A stretch of 64,000 bases of DNA. It comes from UBA1206 sp050953105 (GTDB lineage: Bacteria; Bacillota; Clostridia; Oscillospirales; CAG-382). The notes beneath the pieces were generated by a model. That model had not been told where the DNA came from and made no database searches. It worked only from the letters and a program-made list of their open reading frames with translations. Location: the NCBI GenBank assembly GCA_050953105.1, contig JBMNMA010000007.1, positions 1 through 64,000 of the forward strand. The letters are read 5' to 3'. Within the stretch, counting starts at the first letter, position 1; each line of letters starts with the position of its first letter. Positions 18,567 to 27,916 of this stretch are shown piece after piece. The translations under genes were made by a program, and so were the position numbers.

Positions 18567-20240
18567 ATGGAAGAAGTGATATATATAAAAGTTGTTATAG
18601 GCTGTTTAAATGCAAAATACGTTCATGCTTCTTTAGCACCGTGGTGCCTTAAAGCAGGAATTAATGAATATTGCAAAGGCAACATTAACGCTAAGGTAAT
18701 GGAAGCTACGATCAATAGCAATATTCATGAATATATAAAAGATATTATAGCTGAAAAGCCGGATATCGTATGCTTTAGCTGCTATATTTGGAATATTGAA
18801 TTAACCTTGGATATATGTAAAACACTTAAAAATGCTTTGAACTGTAAAATTGTTTTAGGCGGTCCAGAGGTTTCCTACCGGGCCGAAAATGTGCTTGAAA
18901 GCTATGATTTTATTGACATTGTCCTTTCCGGCGAAGGGGAAGAAAGCCTTCCCAAATTATTGGATATTATTTATTTTAAGAATGATTTAAGCACGGCAGA
19001 CGGTGTAACATATAGATCAGACAAGAAAATACTTCACACCGATGAAAAAGAATATTCCGGCACACCCGTATCACCCTATACAAGTGAATTTTTCGAAAAT
19101 ATAAACGGAAGAATCGCTTATATCGAAACCAGCCGGGGCTGTCCCTATAGGTGCGCCTTTTGTCTTTCGGGAAGATGCTCCTGCCTTCGTTTTTTCGACA
19201 TTGAACAGGTTAAAAGAAATATAATTCGGTTAGCTAACAGCAATACCAAAACTATTAAATTTATCGACCGCACCTTTAACGCCAATGCCAAACGTGCAAA
19301 CGAAATTTTTTCATTTATAATTTCAAATTATAAAAAGCAAATACCCGAGGGTGTCTGCTTTCACTTTGAAATTGCGGGGGATATTTTAACGGAGGAAACA
19401 CTTGATATTTTATCTGCCTCTCCAAACGGTTTGATTCAACTTGAAATAGGAATGCAGTCCTTTAATGAAGAAACGCTAAATATTATAAACCGCAAAACCA
19501 ATACTGCAAAATTAACCGAAAATATCAAAAGACTTGTTTCTTTTGATAATATGCATATCCATATTGACCTTATAGCCGGACTTACGGGCGAGGATATTAA
19601 AAGCTTTGAAAAAAGTTTCAATTTAGCCTTCAGCCTAAAACCCCATATGCTGCAGCTGGGAACATTAAAACTGTTACACGGCACTGAGATGAGGGAAAAT
19701 AAGGATAAATATCCCTGCACCTTCTCTGCCGTCCCACCCTATGAGGTTATATCAACCCCCTGGCTTACCGAAGATGAAATAAAGCAGATAAAACGCTGTG
19801 AGGACGCCTTGGAGCGTATGTATAACAGCGGAAGGTTTTTATATACATTAGACTATTTAATAAACGAATGTAGGTTTACACCCTTTAAGCTTTTTATGGA
19901 TTTCGGAAACGCCTCCAGCGGTGACAGGCTGTCTTTATCACAATATGCAGAAAGCATTTTAACATATTTCGGGGCTTTTTGCGACAAAGAAATTTTAAAG
20001 GAAAAAATAATATGCGACCTTTTATCATGTTTAGCCGCCACGCAAATTCCAAAATCGTTTATCGAATATTCTCCGCTATATAAAAAAGTAAAGATGTTTT
20101 TTAATAATAAGACAGATACAAGTATGGTTGCCCTATTAACAAAAAGCAATCAGGTTTACGTGGTTAATACTAAATCTAATAAAAATCTAAAAGGCCGAAT
20201 TGGGGGCAAATTCTATCCTTTAGATAGTGTAATGCTTTAA
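18567..20240 (+). CDS. B12-binding radical SAM protein (DUF4080)
   Basis: A 557-aa protein. The N-terminal cobalamin-binding Rossmann-like domain (~5-135) contains IVCFSCYIWNIE and the LGGPEVS and SGEGEESLP motifs. The radical SAM domain (~170-390) has the [4Fe-4S]-binding CPYRCAFC in ETSRGCPYRCAFCLSG, then IKFIDRTFN and EIGMQS strands. The C-terminal part (~400-557) corresponds to DUF4080. Such proteins lack a known substrate; anaerobic modification reactions (methylation or related) are inferred from class. It has its own promoter and terminator. The start is uncertain: relatives begin near KVVIGCLNAKYVHAS, six residues further in, but no start codon is available there except ATG 18567 or GTG 18576. 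Confidence 0.88.
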   Translation: MEEVIYIKVVIGCLNAKYVHASLAPWCLKAGINEYCKGNINAKVMEATINSNIHEYIKDIIAEKPDIVCFSCYIWNIELTLDICKTLKNALNCKIVLGGPEVSYRAENVLESYDFIDIVLSGEGEESLPKLLDIIYFKNDLSTADGVTYRSDKKILHTDEKEYSGTPVSPYTSEFFENINGRIAYIETSRGCPYRCAFCLSGRCSCLRFFDIEQVKRNIIRLANSNTKTIKFIDRTFNANAKRANEIFSFIISNYKKQIPEGVCFHFEIAGDILTEETLDILSASPNGLIQLEIGMQSFNEETLNIINRKTNTAKLTENIKRLVSFDNMHIHIDLIAGLTGEDIKSFEKSFNLAFSLKPHMLQLGTLKLLHGTEMRENKDKYPCTFSAVPPYEVISTPWLTEDEIKQIKRCEDALERMYNSGRFLYTLDYLINECRFTPFKLFMDFGNASSGDRLSLSQYAESILTYFGAFCDKEILKEKIICDLLSCLAATQIPKSFIEYSPLYKKVKMFFNNKTDTSMVALLTKSNQVYVVNTKSNKNLKGRIGGKFYPLDSVML

Positions 20241-20373
20241 TATATTAAAAATATTATGTGTAAAGCACAAGTCTTTTCTCCATGCATTATAATTAACCTT
20301 TTGAATTGCGAAGGATAAAGTCAACTTAAATATACATACATCATCATTTGGTGTAACTGTTTATAGCTAAAAA

Positions 20374-20420
20374 CCTTTTATGTCTTTTATCCTTACCGAT
20401 AAAAGGCATTTTTATTTTAA
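20374..20420 (+). terminator. Terminator after DUF4080 radical SAM gene
   Basis: CTTTTATC / GATAAAAG stem extended by flanking CCTTTTAT/ATAAAAGG alternatives, followed by GCATTTTTATTTT. It lies between convergent genes. The 195-nt gap otherwise holds nothing. Confidence 0.75.
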
Positions 20421-20436
20421 TATAGAAAAACCAGTA

Positions 20437-21152
20437 TTATAACATAATTGTGCTGCCGTCGTATGCCATTTTTACTGGGACATTCCCAATTTCTTTTGCA
20501 AGCTGAAGAATAGACGGAATTTTTTGCACCTGATAGTGGTTTATATGGACAAGCTTTGTTTGCATGCCTTAAGGTGGGGCAGATAGTCCAATGCGTAAAA
20601 ATGTGCACCTTCGCAGACAATAAGGTGGGTTTCTTGTTCTTTAGCAATTAAGGGAAAATCCTTATCGGGATGTGCTAAATCGCCGGTGAAAAGAACCGAC
20701 TTTCCTTCGGCTTCCATAAAGTATGCATAAGAACATTCGGTGTGTAGTGTAGGGACGGCAGTCACTTTTATGTATCCGTCATTAAAAATCACACCCGGTT
20801 GAACTTCCTCATAACGCAAATTACGATATGAGTTTTTAGTTATTTTTATCCAACTGTTTATTACTTCGGCACTATTAATATTAGGCAGGCAGATTACGGG
20901 GTCGGCGGTTTTGTAAAACCAGCTTATAAGGTCGGCAAAGGAAAAAAGGCCGTTTGTGTGGTCGCCATGCATGTGGGTGATAAAAATACCTTTTACCGCA
21001 TCAACGTGAATACCTGCGGTAACAAGGTAGTCAATTGGCGGTGTGCCCATGTCAACAAAATAATAGCGGCCATTTACTTCTATCATTGTACAAGAGCATT
21101 TTCTGTTAGGTTCCGGAAGCCCGTGACTTGCTCCTATAAATGTGATTTTCAT
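20437..21152 (-). pseudogene. Metallo-beta-lactamase-fold hydrolase, frameshifted
   Basis: The intact part (about 203 aa from ATG 21152) carries the MBL zinc motif THMHGDHTNG, a later His (VPTLHTECSY) and the bridging Asp in LFTGDLAHPD, as in RNase Z/GloB-type hydrolases of unknown substrate. Homology in that frame ends at LPHLKAC. In the next frame the sequence continues as GMQTKLVHINHYQ, then VPVKMAYDGSTIML, stopping at 20437. A lost base in a short G-run at about 20567-20568 (the HLKG-MQTKL join) explains both. The last metal-site His (VHINHYQ) lies in the out-of-frame part, so the product as read is damaged. It could be a sequencing error. Confidence 0.8.
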
Positions 21153-21192
21153 TTTAATAACCTTTCATTTTGTTTAATCAATGCTCTTTGTT

Positions 21193-21220
21193 ATTATAAC
21201 ATAAATCAATATATATTCAA
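21193..21220 (-). promoter_or_regulatory. Promoter of MBL-fold gene
   Basis: Minus strand TTGAAT, a 16-nt spacer and TATAAT, about 40 nt before the start codon. Confidence 0.65.
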
Positions 21221-21300
21221 CTCATTGTTTGTTGTTTTTACATTGAACATATAAACGTAATATATAGCTTCCGGATAAACCTGACTGAGGGTTTGACTGA

Positions 21301-21329
21301 TTGACAAACTTAGTATATCGTGATATACT
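21301..21329 (+). promoter_or_regulatory. rhaBAD promoter and operator
   Basis: TTGACA (21301-21306), a 17-nt spacer and TATACT (21324-21329). The -10 box is the end of an 18-bp palindrome AGTATATC-GT-GATATACT (21312-21329), a probable repressor operator that blocks RNA polymerase. Immediately downstream is a second dyad CATATTTG-TTG-CAAATATG (21344-21362) within TTGCA repeats at 11-bp spacing (21341, 21352, 21363), a possible activator or second regulator site. Confidence 0.8.
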
Positions 21330-21427
21330 GACGCAAAATATTGCATATTTGTTGCAAATATGTTGCAATCGGTAACGGTTTTTACAGTTTAAATAGTATA
21401 AATATATTCAAAACCGGGGTAGCCAGC

Positions 21428-22747
21428 ATGGAATATTATTTAGCCATAGACATCGGAGCATCAAGCGGCCGTCATATAATAGGCTGGGAAGAGGACGGAC
21501 AGCTTAAAACCGACGAAGTATTCAGATTTCCCAACGGCATGCAAAAACTTAATGGACATTTGGTATGGGACATTGACAGCCTTGAAATGTATGTAAAAAA
21601 GGGAATCGGCATAGCAATAAAAAAATACAAGACCATCAAAAGCCTTGCAATAGACACCTGGGGCGTGGATTATGTTTTAATGAATCATGATAAGCCGATA
21701 ACACCATGTTTTGCGTATCGTGATAATAGAACCGAGGCGGTAATTGATAAGGTGCATAGCCTTATCCCGTTTTCCAAACTGTATCATAAAACGGGAATCC
21801 AATTTCAGCCGTTTAATTCAATCTATCAGTTATACTGCGATAAGCTGGAAGGCAGACTTAATGATGCCACCGATTTCCTTATGATCCCCGAATATTTAAA
21901 TCAAAGACTGACAGGCAAAAAGGCTCATGAATATACCAACGCCACTACCACCGGACTTGTTGATGTCAACACAGGGGAATATGACAAGGAAATTATTTCG
22001 GCTCTTGGCTTGCCAGAAAGACTGTTCGGAAAACTCTGCCACACAGGTGAGAGCGTGGGAATGCTGAAACCTGACGTGGCGGCAGAGGTCGGCGGGCAGA
22101 CAGAAGTTGTGCTTTGCGCTTCCCATGATACCGCAAGTGCGGTTGAGGGTATTCCCATGACACATAACAGCCCGTATATTTCCTCCGGCACCTGGTCGCT
22201 TTTGGGACTGAAAGTGTCAAATGCCATAACAAATGATGAAAGCCTAAAAGCCAATTTTACCAATGAGGGCGGAGTGGGTTATATACGATATCAAAAAAAC
22301 ATCATGGGTATGTGGATAGTAAACAAATTAAGAGAAGAGCTGTGCCCCGAAAAACCTTTCCCCGTGATTATGGAAGAAGCCCGTTGCAGTTCATTTGAAC
22401 GGAAAGCAGATGTGAATGACAGCTTATTCCTTTCACCCGAATCAATGAAAGAAGCCATTGATATCTATCTGAAGCGGGAAAAGGACGGCCAAAAATTACT
22501 TCCCCGGTCTGACGGTGATTATTTCCGCTGCGCCATTAAAGGACTGGCTGAAAGCTATAAAAACGCTATAACCGAACTTCGCAATAATACCGGAAAAGAC
22601 TTTGACAGCCTTTACATAGTAGGCGGAGGGGCCAAAAATACACTGCTTAATGAAATGACAGCCCAAACCTACTGTCTGACAGTTAAGGCATTGCCTATTG
22701 AGGCGACGGCAATGGGAAACCTTAAAATTCAAATGGGGAGAAAATGA
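21428..22747 (+). CDS. rhaB: Rhamnulokinase RhaB
   Basis: A 439-aa FGGY-family kinase that phosphorylates L-rhamnulose to L-rhamnulose-1-phosphate. Family marks: N-terminal phosphate loop AIDIGASSGRH (6-16), IDTWGVDYVLM, SHDTASAVEGIP, SSGTWSLLG, and the C-terminal VGGGAKNTLLNEMTA. I chose ATG 21428 (MEYYLAIDIGASSGR) because homologues begin there and the frame extension upstream lies in regulatory DNA. The protein ends at EATAMGNLKIQMGRK, about 25 residues earlier than the usual family C terminus, which suggests a small deletion at the rhaB/rhaA junction. rhaA starts 2 nt after the stop codon. Confidence 0.92.
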   Translation: MEYYLAIDIGASSGRHIIGWEEDGQLKTDEVFRFPNGMQKLNGHLVWDIDSLEMYVKKGIGIAIKKYKTIKSLAIDTWGVDYVLMNHDKPITPCFAYRDNRTEAVIDKVHSLIPFSKLYHKTGIQFQPFNSIYQLYCDKLEGRLNDATDFLMIPEYLNQRLTGKKAHEYTNATTTGLVDVNTGEYDKEIISALGLPERLFGKLCHTGESVGMLKPDVAAEVGGQTEVVLCASHDTASAVEGIPMTHNSPYISSGTWSLLGLKVSNAITNDESLKANFTNEGGVGYIRYQKNIMGMWIVNKLREELCPEKPFPVIMEEARCSSFERKADVNDSLFLSPESMKEAIDIYLKREKDGQKLLPRSDGDYFRCAIKGLAESYKNAITELRNNTGKDFDSLYIVGGGAKNTLLNEMTAQTYCLTVKALPIEATAMGNLKIQMGRK

Positions 22748-22748
22748 A

Positions 22749-23981
22749 ATGTTCAGCTTAGCAAAAATAGAGTATGCAAAATACGGTGTTGATACCGTTC
22801 TTGCATTGGATAAACTCAGTGAAATTCCCATATCGATTCATTGCTGGCAGGGTGACGATGTCACCGGCTTCGATGGCGGAGGGGAAGCGTCAAACGGTAT
22901 TCAGACAACGGGTAATTATCCCGGCAGAGCCAGAAACTTTGAAGAATTAAAGAGCGATATTAAAAAAGCATTTTCATTGATTCCGGGTAAAAAACGCCTT
23001 AATCTACATGCCTGTTATGCGATTTTGAGCGGGGAAAAGGTGGACCGCGACGCTTATCGTCCCGAACATTTTGCCCCGTGGGTGGATTTTGCCAAAGAAA
23101 TAGGACTTGACGGCATTGACTTTAATCCTACCATGTTCAGCCACGCTAAAATGAAAGACGGACTGTCCCTTTCATCTCCCGATGAAGATATTCGTGCTTT
23201 TTGGATAAGACACTGTATATCCTGCCTGCATATAGCCGAATATTTTGCCTGTCAAATGAACAGCCATTGCCTGGTCAATATCTGGATTCCCGACGGATAT
23301 AAGGATATTCCGGCCGATCGTCTAGGACCGAGGCTGCGTCTTAAACAGTCGCTAGACGAGATTCTTGACTGCGGATATGATAAAAGCAAGGTTATTGTTG
23401 CCGTAGAAAGCAAGGTGTTCGGTATCGGTATTGAAAGCTATACTGTTGGCAGCAATGAATTTTATCAGAACTATGCCGCCAAAAACAATATCTGCTGTCT
23501 GCTGGATAACGGACACTACCACCCATTGGAATATGTATCCGATAAAATACCCGCCCTGCTTGCTTTTTATGACAAAGTTGCTTTGCATGTGACACGGGGC
23601 GTACGCTGGGACAGCGACCATGTGGTGCTTTTTGAGGACGAACTTAAAGAAATCGCATGTGAAATTGTCCGCAACAATGCCTTGGAAAAGGTGCTTATCG
23701 GATTAGACTACTTTGATGCCAGTATCAACCGTGTTGCGGCATGGATTGTCGGTGCAAGGAATATGCGCAAGGCGCTTCTCTGGGCGCTGCTGCAGCCCCA
23801 TGAAAAATTAAAAGCTTTGCAGGACAAAGCAAACTTTACGGAACTTATGGTATTGCGTGAAGAATTAAAAACAATGCCCTTCGAAGCCGTGTGGAGTGAA
23901 TATCTTAAGCGTGAAAAGCAACCGGGTGCGGAATGGTATTGTGAAGTTAAAAAATATGAAGAAAGCCTTTACAGGTCATAA
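22749..23981 (+). CDS. rhaA: L-rhamnose isomerase RhaA
   Basis: A 410-aa cytoplasmic isomerase converting L-rhamnose to L-rhamnulose. Recognised by IPISIHCWQGDDVTGF, TTGNYPGRARN, GIDFNPTMFSHAKMKDGLSLS and the metal-binding stretch around ALHVTRGVRWDSDHVV (Mn/Zn ligands in TIM barrel). Length is about 419 in most relatives. The start ATG 22749 has GGGGAGA upstream, located in the end of rhaB. Translationally close-coupled to rhaB and followed by rhaD after 49 nt. Confidence 0.96.
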   Translation: MFSLAKIEYAKYGVDTVLALDKLSEIPISIHCWQGDDVTGFDGGGEASNGIQTTGNYPGRARNFEELKSDIKKAFSLIPGKKRLNLHACYAILSGEKVDRDAYRPEHFAPWVDFAKEIGLDGIDFNPTMFSHAKMKDGLSLSSPDEDIRAFWIRHCISCLHIAEYFACQMNSHCLVNIWIPDGYKDIPADRLGPRLRLKQSLDEILDCGYDKSKVIVAVESKVFGIGIESYTVGSNEFYQNYAAKNNICCLLDNGHYHPLEYVSDKIPALLAFYDKVALHVTRGVRWDSDHVVLFEDELKEIACEIVRNNALEKVLIGLDYFDASINRVAAWIVGARNMRKALLWALLQPHEKLKALQDKANFTELMVLREELKTMPFEAVWSEYLKREKQPGAEWYCEVKKYEESLYRS

Positions 23982-24030
23982 GTAATACATATTACTTAAA
24001 GAATTAATTGTAAGAAAGAGTATAATAAAC

Positions 24031-24846
24031 ATGGCATATAACGAAAGCAAAATCCGGTTTATTGAAGAAATGGCATTAATAGCGGATAATATGTATCGGC
24101 TGGGCTGGGATGAGCGAAACGGCGGCAATATAAGCTATCTTGTTCCCGAAGAAGAAGTGGTAAAGCATTTCAATCCGGAAGAAATAATCAGAAGCATCCC
24201 CATCGGCTTTGAAGCGAAGGAACTTGCGGGCAACTACTTTCTTGTAACCGGAACGGGAAAATATTTTAAAAATATACTTTATGATCCCGAAAATAATCTC
24301 GGTTTATTTCGTATTTCAAAGGACGGAACGACGGCAGAATTGTTGTGGGGCTACGCTGACGGAGGGAAATTTACCAGCGAATTACCCGCACACCTTATGA
24401 GCCATATAGAGCGCCTAAAGGTGGACCCCGAAAACAGAGTGGTTATGCATACCCATCCTACAAATTTGTTGGCAATGACCTATGTGCACGAACTTGATAC
24501 CAAAAAATTTACCCACTCCCTCTGGCAGATGAGCACTGAATGTATTGTGGTGTTCCCCGACGGCGTGGAAGTGCTCCCCTGGCAATTATGCGGAACAGTC
24601 GAAATCGGTATGGCTACCGCCGAAAAGATGAAATCCTCAAGGGTGGTTGTCTGGAGCTTACACGGTATATATGGCGCAGGCAAGACTCTTGACGAAGCCT
24701 TCGGACTGATTGAAACTGTGGAAAAAGCGGCGCAACTCTATATGCTTACGGCTCATTTGCCCCGCATTAATACTATAACCGACAGTCAACTAAAGGAACT
24801 GGCTGATGCGTTCCGTGTAAAACCCAAACCGGGAATTTTATCTTAA
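24031..24846 (+). CDS. rhaD: Rhamnulose-1-phosphate aldolase RhaD
   Basis: A 271-aa class II aldolase of the AraD/FucA family cleaving L-rhamnulose-1-phosphate into dihydroxyacetone phosphate and L-lactaldehyde. Features: GGNISYLV (phosphate-binding), GTGKYF, the catalytic Glu and zinc His pair region HTHPTNLLAMTY, and a third zinc His in SLHGIYGAGKTLDEAF. It completes the isomerase-kinase-aldolase pathway with rhaB and rhaA. No transporter or regulator gene lies beside this operon. Confidence 0.95.
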   Translation: MAYNESKIRFIEEMALIADNMYRLGWDERNGGNISYLVPEEEVVKHFNPEEIIRSIPIGFEAKELAGNYFLVTGTGKYFKNILYDPENNLGLFRISKDGTTAELLWGYADGGKFTSELPAHLMSHIERLKVDPENRVVMHTHPTNLLAMTYVHELDTKKFTHSLWQMSTECIVVFPDGVEVLPWQLCGTVEIGMATAEKMKSSRVVVWSLHGIYGAGKTLDEAFGLIETVEKAAQLYMLTAHLPRINTITDSQLKELADAFRVKPKPGILS

Positions 24847-24896
24847 GTGTTATAATCTGTTTACTGTAAAAAAATCAACCGGAGTAGTTAAGACAT

Positions 24897-24934
24897 TAAA
24901 ACCACCTTTATAAACCCAAAAAGGCGGTTTTTTG
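24897..24934 (+). terminator. rhaBAD terminator (repeat family member)
   Basis: AAAACCACCTTT / AAAGGCGGTTTTTT with a non-paired loop, similar in stem to the tRNA-Asn terminators. The remaining gap to 25245 contains only a promoter (25094-25122). Confidence 0.85.
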
Positions 24935-25093
24935 TTTTAAGTAAAAATTCAGTATCAAAATAAAATAGTCAAAGCCTGTTTGCCCGATTATATTAAAAAA
25001 GTATAAAGTAAAGCAAAAGGGGATGTTGTTACTGTGATTTGACTTAAAAATTAATATTTAATTTAAAAACAATAAAATAATTTCATAATGCCC

Positions 25094-25122
25094 CTTTCAT
25101 AATCGACAAAATATGCTATAAT
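25094..25122 (+). promoter_or_regulatory. Extended -10 promoter for diguanylate cyclase
   Basis: TATGCTATAATACAAT with TG-n-TATAAT (extended -10) and a weak -35 (CTTTCA). The segment TTTCATnAT...TATGCTATAATACAAT is nearly the same as the one before the beta-helix lipoprotein gene at 30371-30402. Confidence 0.7.
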
Positions 25123-25245
25123 ACAATAATCGGATATATTTTATAACCGACAAATTCTTTTAGACAATATGTGTGTAATAATGCTTGAAATAATCTGATT
25201 AAACATTCATGCGAACCATTAATATTAAAAACAGGGAGGTGAAAT

Positions 25246-26649
25246 ATGAGCAGACGGCAAATCTTATTTGCAATAATTCTGACAGTCCTTGTTGCGGTTA
25301 TCTTGAGCGCAATCGTAGTAACGGCAATAGACGAAGTCAACGTCAAGATCGAGCAAGACTGTTTTAATAAGCTCGAGGATACGTCCAAGATGCTTGCCAA
25401 TGAGATAAGAATAACAATTTATGCCGACCGCACGATACTGAACGCCATGGCAGACATAATAGCCGGCATGGAGGATTATAGCACCGAAAAGCTGAGTGAG
25501 GTGCTGCATACTTATCGTTTTGATGACAGTTTTATATCCTATACATCTCTCCTTCTCCCTAATAATACAATGCTGTATCCGGACGGTTCGGTGCAGGATG
25601 CTTCAGGGATTTTAAACTTCACCGAAGAAGCTAATACAGGTGCATATATTTCCAACCGGGTTCAAAGTTTGTTGGATGATAATGAAATGGTAATACGCCA
25701 TGCTGTCCCGGTTGTAAAAAACGGCAGCACAATATACATGCTTTACGCTGTGATACGTCTTTCCGATCTTGCCGAAAAATATAAAACGGATATCTACAAC
25801 GGACAGGCATATGTATTTATCGTTTCAGGTGATTCGGGCAATTTTTTACTTGATACCTGGCATAAAACCCTGGGCAACATTCAGGACTATACAGACCGTA
25901 CACCTGAACCGGGCTATTCCTGGGAGACGTTTTTAAGTGATCTGAAAGCGGGAAGAAGCGGAAGATTGGCAATGATATCGGAAACCATCGGCGAGGTGGT
26001 TTATATAAAATACGATCCGATCGGCGTAAACAACGGCAGTGTTATGGTCATGGTCCCCAAGCCTGTGGCGCTGGGTGAAAGCGAGGCTTTTATCCGTCAT
26101 CTTTATCATAAGGCTATTATTGTCGGAGCTGTAATGCTTTTGTATATGCTCGGGGTTACCTTGAGTCTGTTATATGCGTATAAAAAGATGAGAAAGCTCA
26201 GTAACGAAGACCAAACCACGGGATTAAAAAACAGAAACGCTTATGAATGCTATATGGCGGATATTCAAAATAGAATTTTTGCCTGCCTCACCTGCGTTTT
26301 TATGGATGTTAACGGACTGCATGAAATTAATAACAAACACGGACACAAAGTCGGTGATCAGATGCTTAAAACAGTAGCAAATGAGCTGTTGCTTGAATTC
26401 CCCTATCGACAGGTGTTCCGCATCGGCGGAGATGAGTTTGTGGTAATAAGCGATGAATACGACGCTGACGCATGTACAGAAAAGATGGAACGCATTGCCC
26501 GGCAGGTTGCTTCCTATAATTATTCAATATCTTACGGCATAGCACACGATAAAAACGTAATCGGGGCTGATATTATTGTTCAGGAAGCTGACGAGAGAAT
26601 GCTGGAAAGCAAACGCGCTTATTACGCCGAAAACAATCGGTATCGGTAA
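25246..26649 (+). CDS. Membrane diguanylate cyclase (Cache-GGDEF)
   Basis: A 467-aa protein predicted to make c-di-GMP from GTP. TM1 (~7-27), an extracytoplasmic Cache-like sensor domain (~30-285), TM2 (~290-312), then GGDEF domain (~325-465). The active-site motif GGDEF is intact at residues 394-398 (RIGGDEFVV) and FMDVNGLHEINNKHGH is present. No RxxD inhibitory site precedes the motif. The ribosome binding site GGGAGGTG is strong. It sits alone between two terminators. Confidence 0.92.
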   Translation: MSRRQILFAIILTVLVAVILSAIVVTAIDEVNVKIEQDCFNKLEDTSKMLANEIRITIYADRTILNAMADIIAGMEDYSTEKLSEVLHTYRFDDSFISYTSLLLPNNTMLYPDGSVQDASGILNFTEEANTGAYISNRVQSLLDDNEMVIRHAVPVVKNGSTIYMLYAVIRLSDLAEKYKTDIYNGQAYVFIVSGDSGNFLLDTWHKTLGNIQDYTDRTPEPGYSWETFLSDLKAGRSGRLAMISETIGEVVYIKYDPIGVNNGSVMVMVPKPVALGESEAFIRHLYHKAIIVGAVMLLYMLGVTLSLLYAYKKMRKLSNEDQTTGLKNRNAYECYMADIQNRIFACLTCVFMDVNGLHEINNKHGHKVGDQMLKTVANELLLEFPYRQVFRIGGDEFVVISDEYDADACTEKMERIARQVASYNYSISYGIAHDKNVIGADIIVQEADERMLESKRAYYAENNRYR

Positions 26650-26739
26650 TAAATAAGAAAGGCATTTTACAACCGTAATGCTCCTGATATTGAAACAGGA
26701 TATATTGCTCCAAAACCTACGGAAATATTATTAATACTT

Positions 26740-26780
26740 AAAAACCCTGTGATGAGTTATTATTCTCACCACAGGGTTTT
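26740..26780 (+). terminator. Terminator after diguanylate cyclase
   Basis: AAAACCCTGTG / CACAGGGTTTT with inner GAG/CTC pair. It can act for the convergent SDR gene too. Confidence 0.85.
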
Positions 26781-26825
26781 GTTATTATAAAAGTATATGG
26801 AAGAGGCTTTATCTGCTAAGTCGTA

Positions 26826-27839
26826 TTACTCGCCCTTCATATCAATGGCTTTGCTCTTGCCGTCGATGATTTCGGCACACAGACGCATGGATTCACCGAT
26901 AGCTGCGTCGATGTCGTCTTCGGTTACTCCCAGCTTTTCACAGCCGAGGGATTTATCTATATAGGTTTCGGCACACATAATGTTGGTGAACTTCACCATA
27001 TTAAGTCCGCCCTCATGTCCGGCCTTCTTCTGCTTGGCCATTATCTGCCTTCCGCCAAGAGTGTACATCCAGTTGGGAATAGTCTTTATCTTTTTTTCGG
27101 AACAGCCGAGATGCTTTTTGGCTATTGTTAAAAACTCAACCCATGTCATGTTGTACCAGCCGATGGGATAGCAGTTTCCGCCCTTGTTGTGAGTCAACGC
27201 CCCAACAAGTGCCTGACCGACCTGACGCACAGTTACCATCGTTGTCCCGCCCTTGGGATACATTATAGTGCCCTTGGCAGAGCGAATCATTTCAGCAATA
27301 AACATCCAAACGGGTTTACGGCCTTTTTGTGTACCGAAAATATAGGGAAGTTCAAGTATGGCAACGTTAAAGTTTTCGTCCGCAAACGACAGGGCCATAT
27401 TCTCCTGGTCAATGCGTGAACGGATATACGGATGCCACCGGCAAAGCTCTTTCTCGGGCCAAATCTTTGCAAAGTAGGAAAAGTAGGAGCCACAGATGGC
27501 CACATTCTTAACTCCGCTTTCCTTGGCGATACGCAGCAGGCGCTCAAGGGGTGTGATGTTGTATTTTTTAAACATTTCGTAGATGGGTGCAGGCCCCTCC
27601 ACACGCTCGTCCACCCCGGCTGCAAACACAAAGCCCTCGCAGCCTTTAAAGTGCTGCCGCAGTTGTTCGTCACTCAGGTCGAGATAGCTGCCAAACTCTA
27701 TTTTCATTTCGGGCGGCAAATCCGCTCCCGTCGGAATAGGCGGCAACGCAAGGGAAGTGACCTCATGACCGGATGCAATCAATTGTTTTGCGCATTCGCT
27801 GCCCAAAAGCCCCGTTCCGCCGATTAAAAAAACTTTCAT
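26826..27839 (-). CDS. NAD-dependent epimerase/dehydratase-like SDR protein
   Basis: A 337-aa extended short-chain dehydrogenase. N-terminal Rossmann motif GGTGLLGSE (8-16) binds NAD(P). The usual catalytic Tyr-x3-Lys position reads Y-I-R-S-R (in HPYIRSRIDQE), so Lys is replaced by Arg. Later marks are ELPYIFG and the GGTTMVTVRQVGQAL segment. Substrate is unknown; nucleotide-sugar or isoprenoid/steroid-type substrates are both possible for this group. It has its own promoter (27888-27916) and an AAAGGAG ribosome binding site. Confidence 0.82.
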   Translation of the reverse strand: MKVFLIGGTGLLGSECAKQLIASGHEVTSLALPPIPTGADLPPEMKIEFGSYLDLSDEQLRQHFKGCEGFVFAAGVDERVEGPAPIYEMFKKYNITPLERLLRIAKESGVKNVAICGSYFSYFAKIWPEKELCRWHPYIRSRIDQENMALSFADENFNVAILELPYIFGTQKGRKPVWMFIAEMIRSAKGTIMYPKGGTTMVTVRQVGQALVGALTHNKGGNCYPIGWYNMTWVEFLTIAKKHLGCSEKKIKTIPNWMYTLGGRQIMAKQKKAGHEGGLNMVKFTNIMCAETYIDKSLGCEKLGVTEDDIDAAIGESMRLCAEIIDGKSKAIDMKGE

Positions 27840-27887
27840 ATCTATGCTCCTTTAAATATTTTTTAACAGGAATATTATGCTAATAAT

Positions 27888-27916
27888 ATGATACCATAGC
27901 AATTTAGTTTTTACAA
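27888..27916 (-). promoter_or_regulatory. Promoter of SDR gene
   Basis: Minus strand TTGTAA, 17-nt spacer, TATCAT, preceded by TATGG. The 120 nt to the LysR stop contain only AT-rich sequence. Confidence 0.6.

Noticed and set aside
21341..21427. Upstream extension of RhaB from 21341
   Set aside because: It would cover the operator/leader repeats; homologues start at MEYYLAIDIGASSG.
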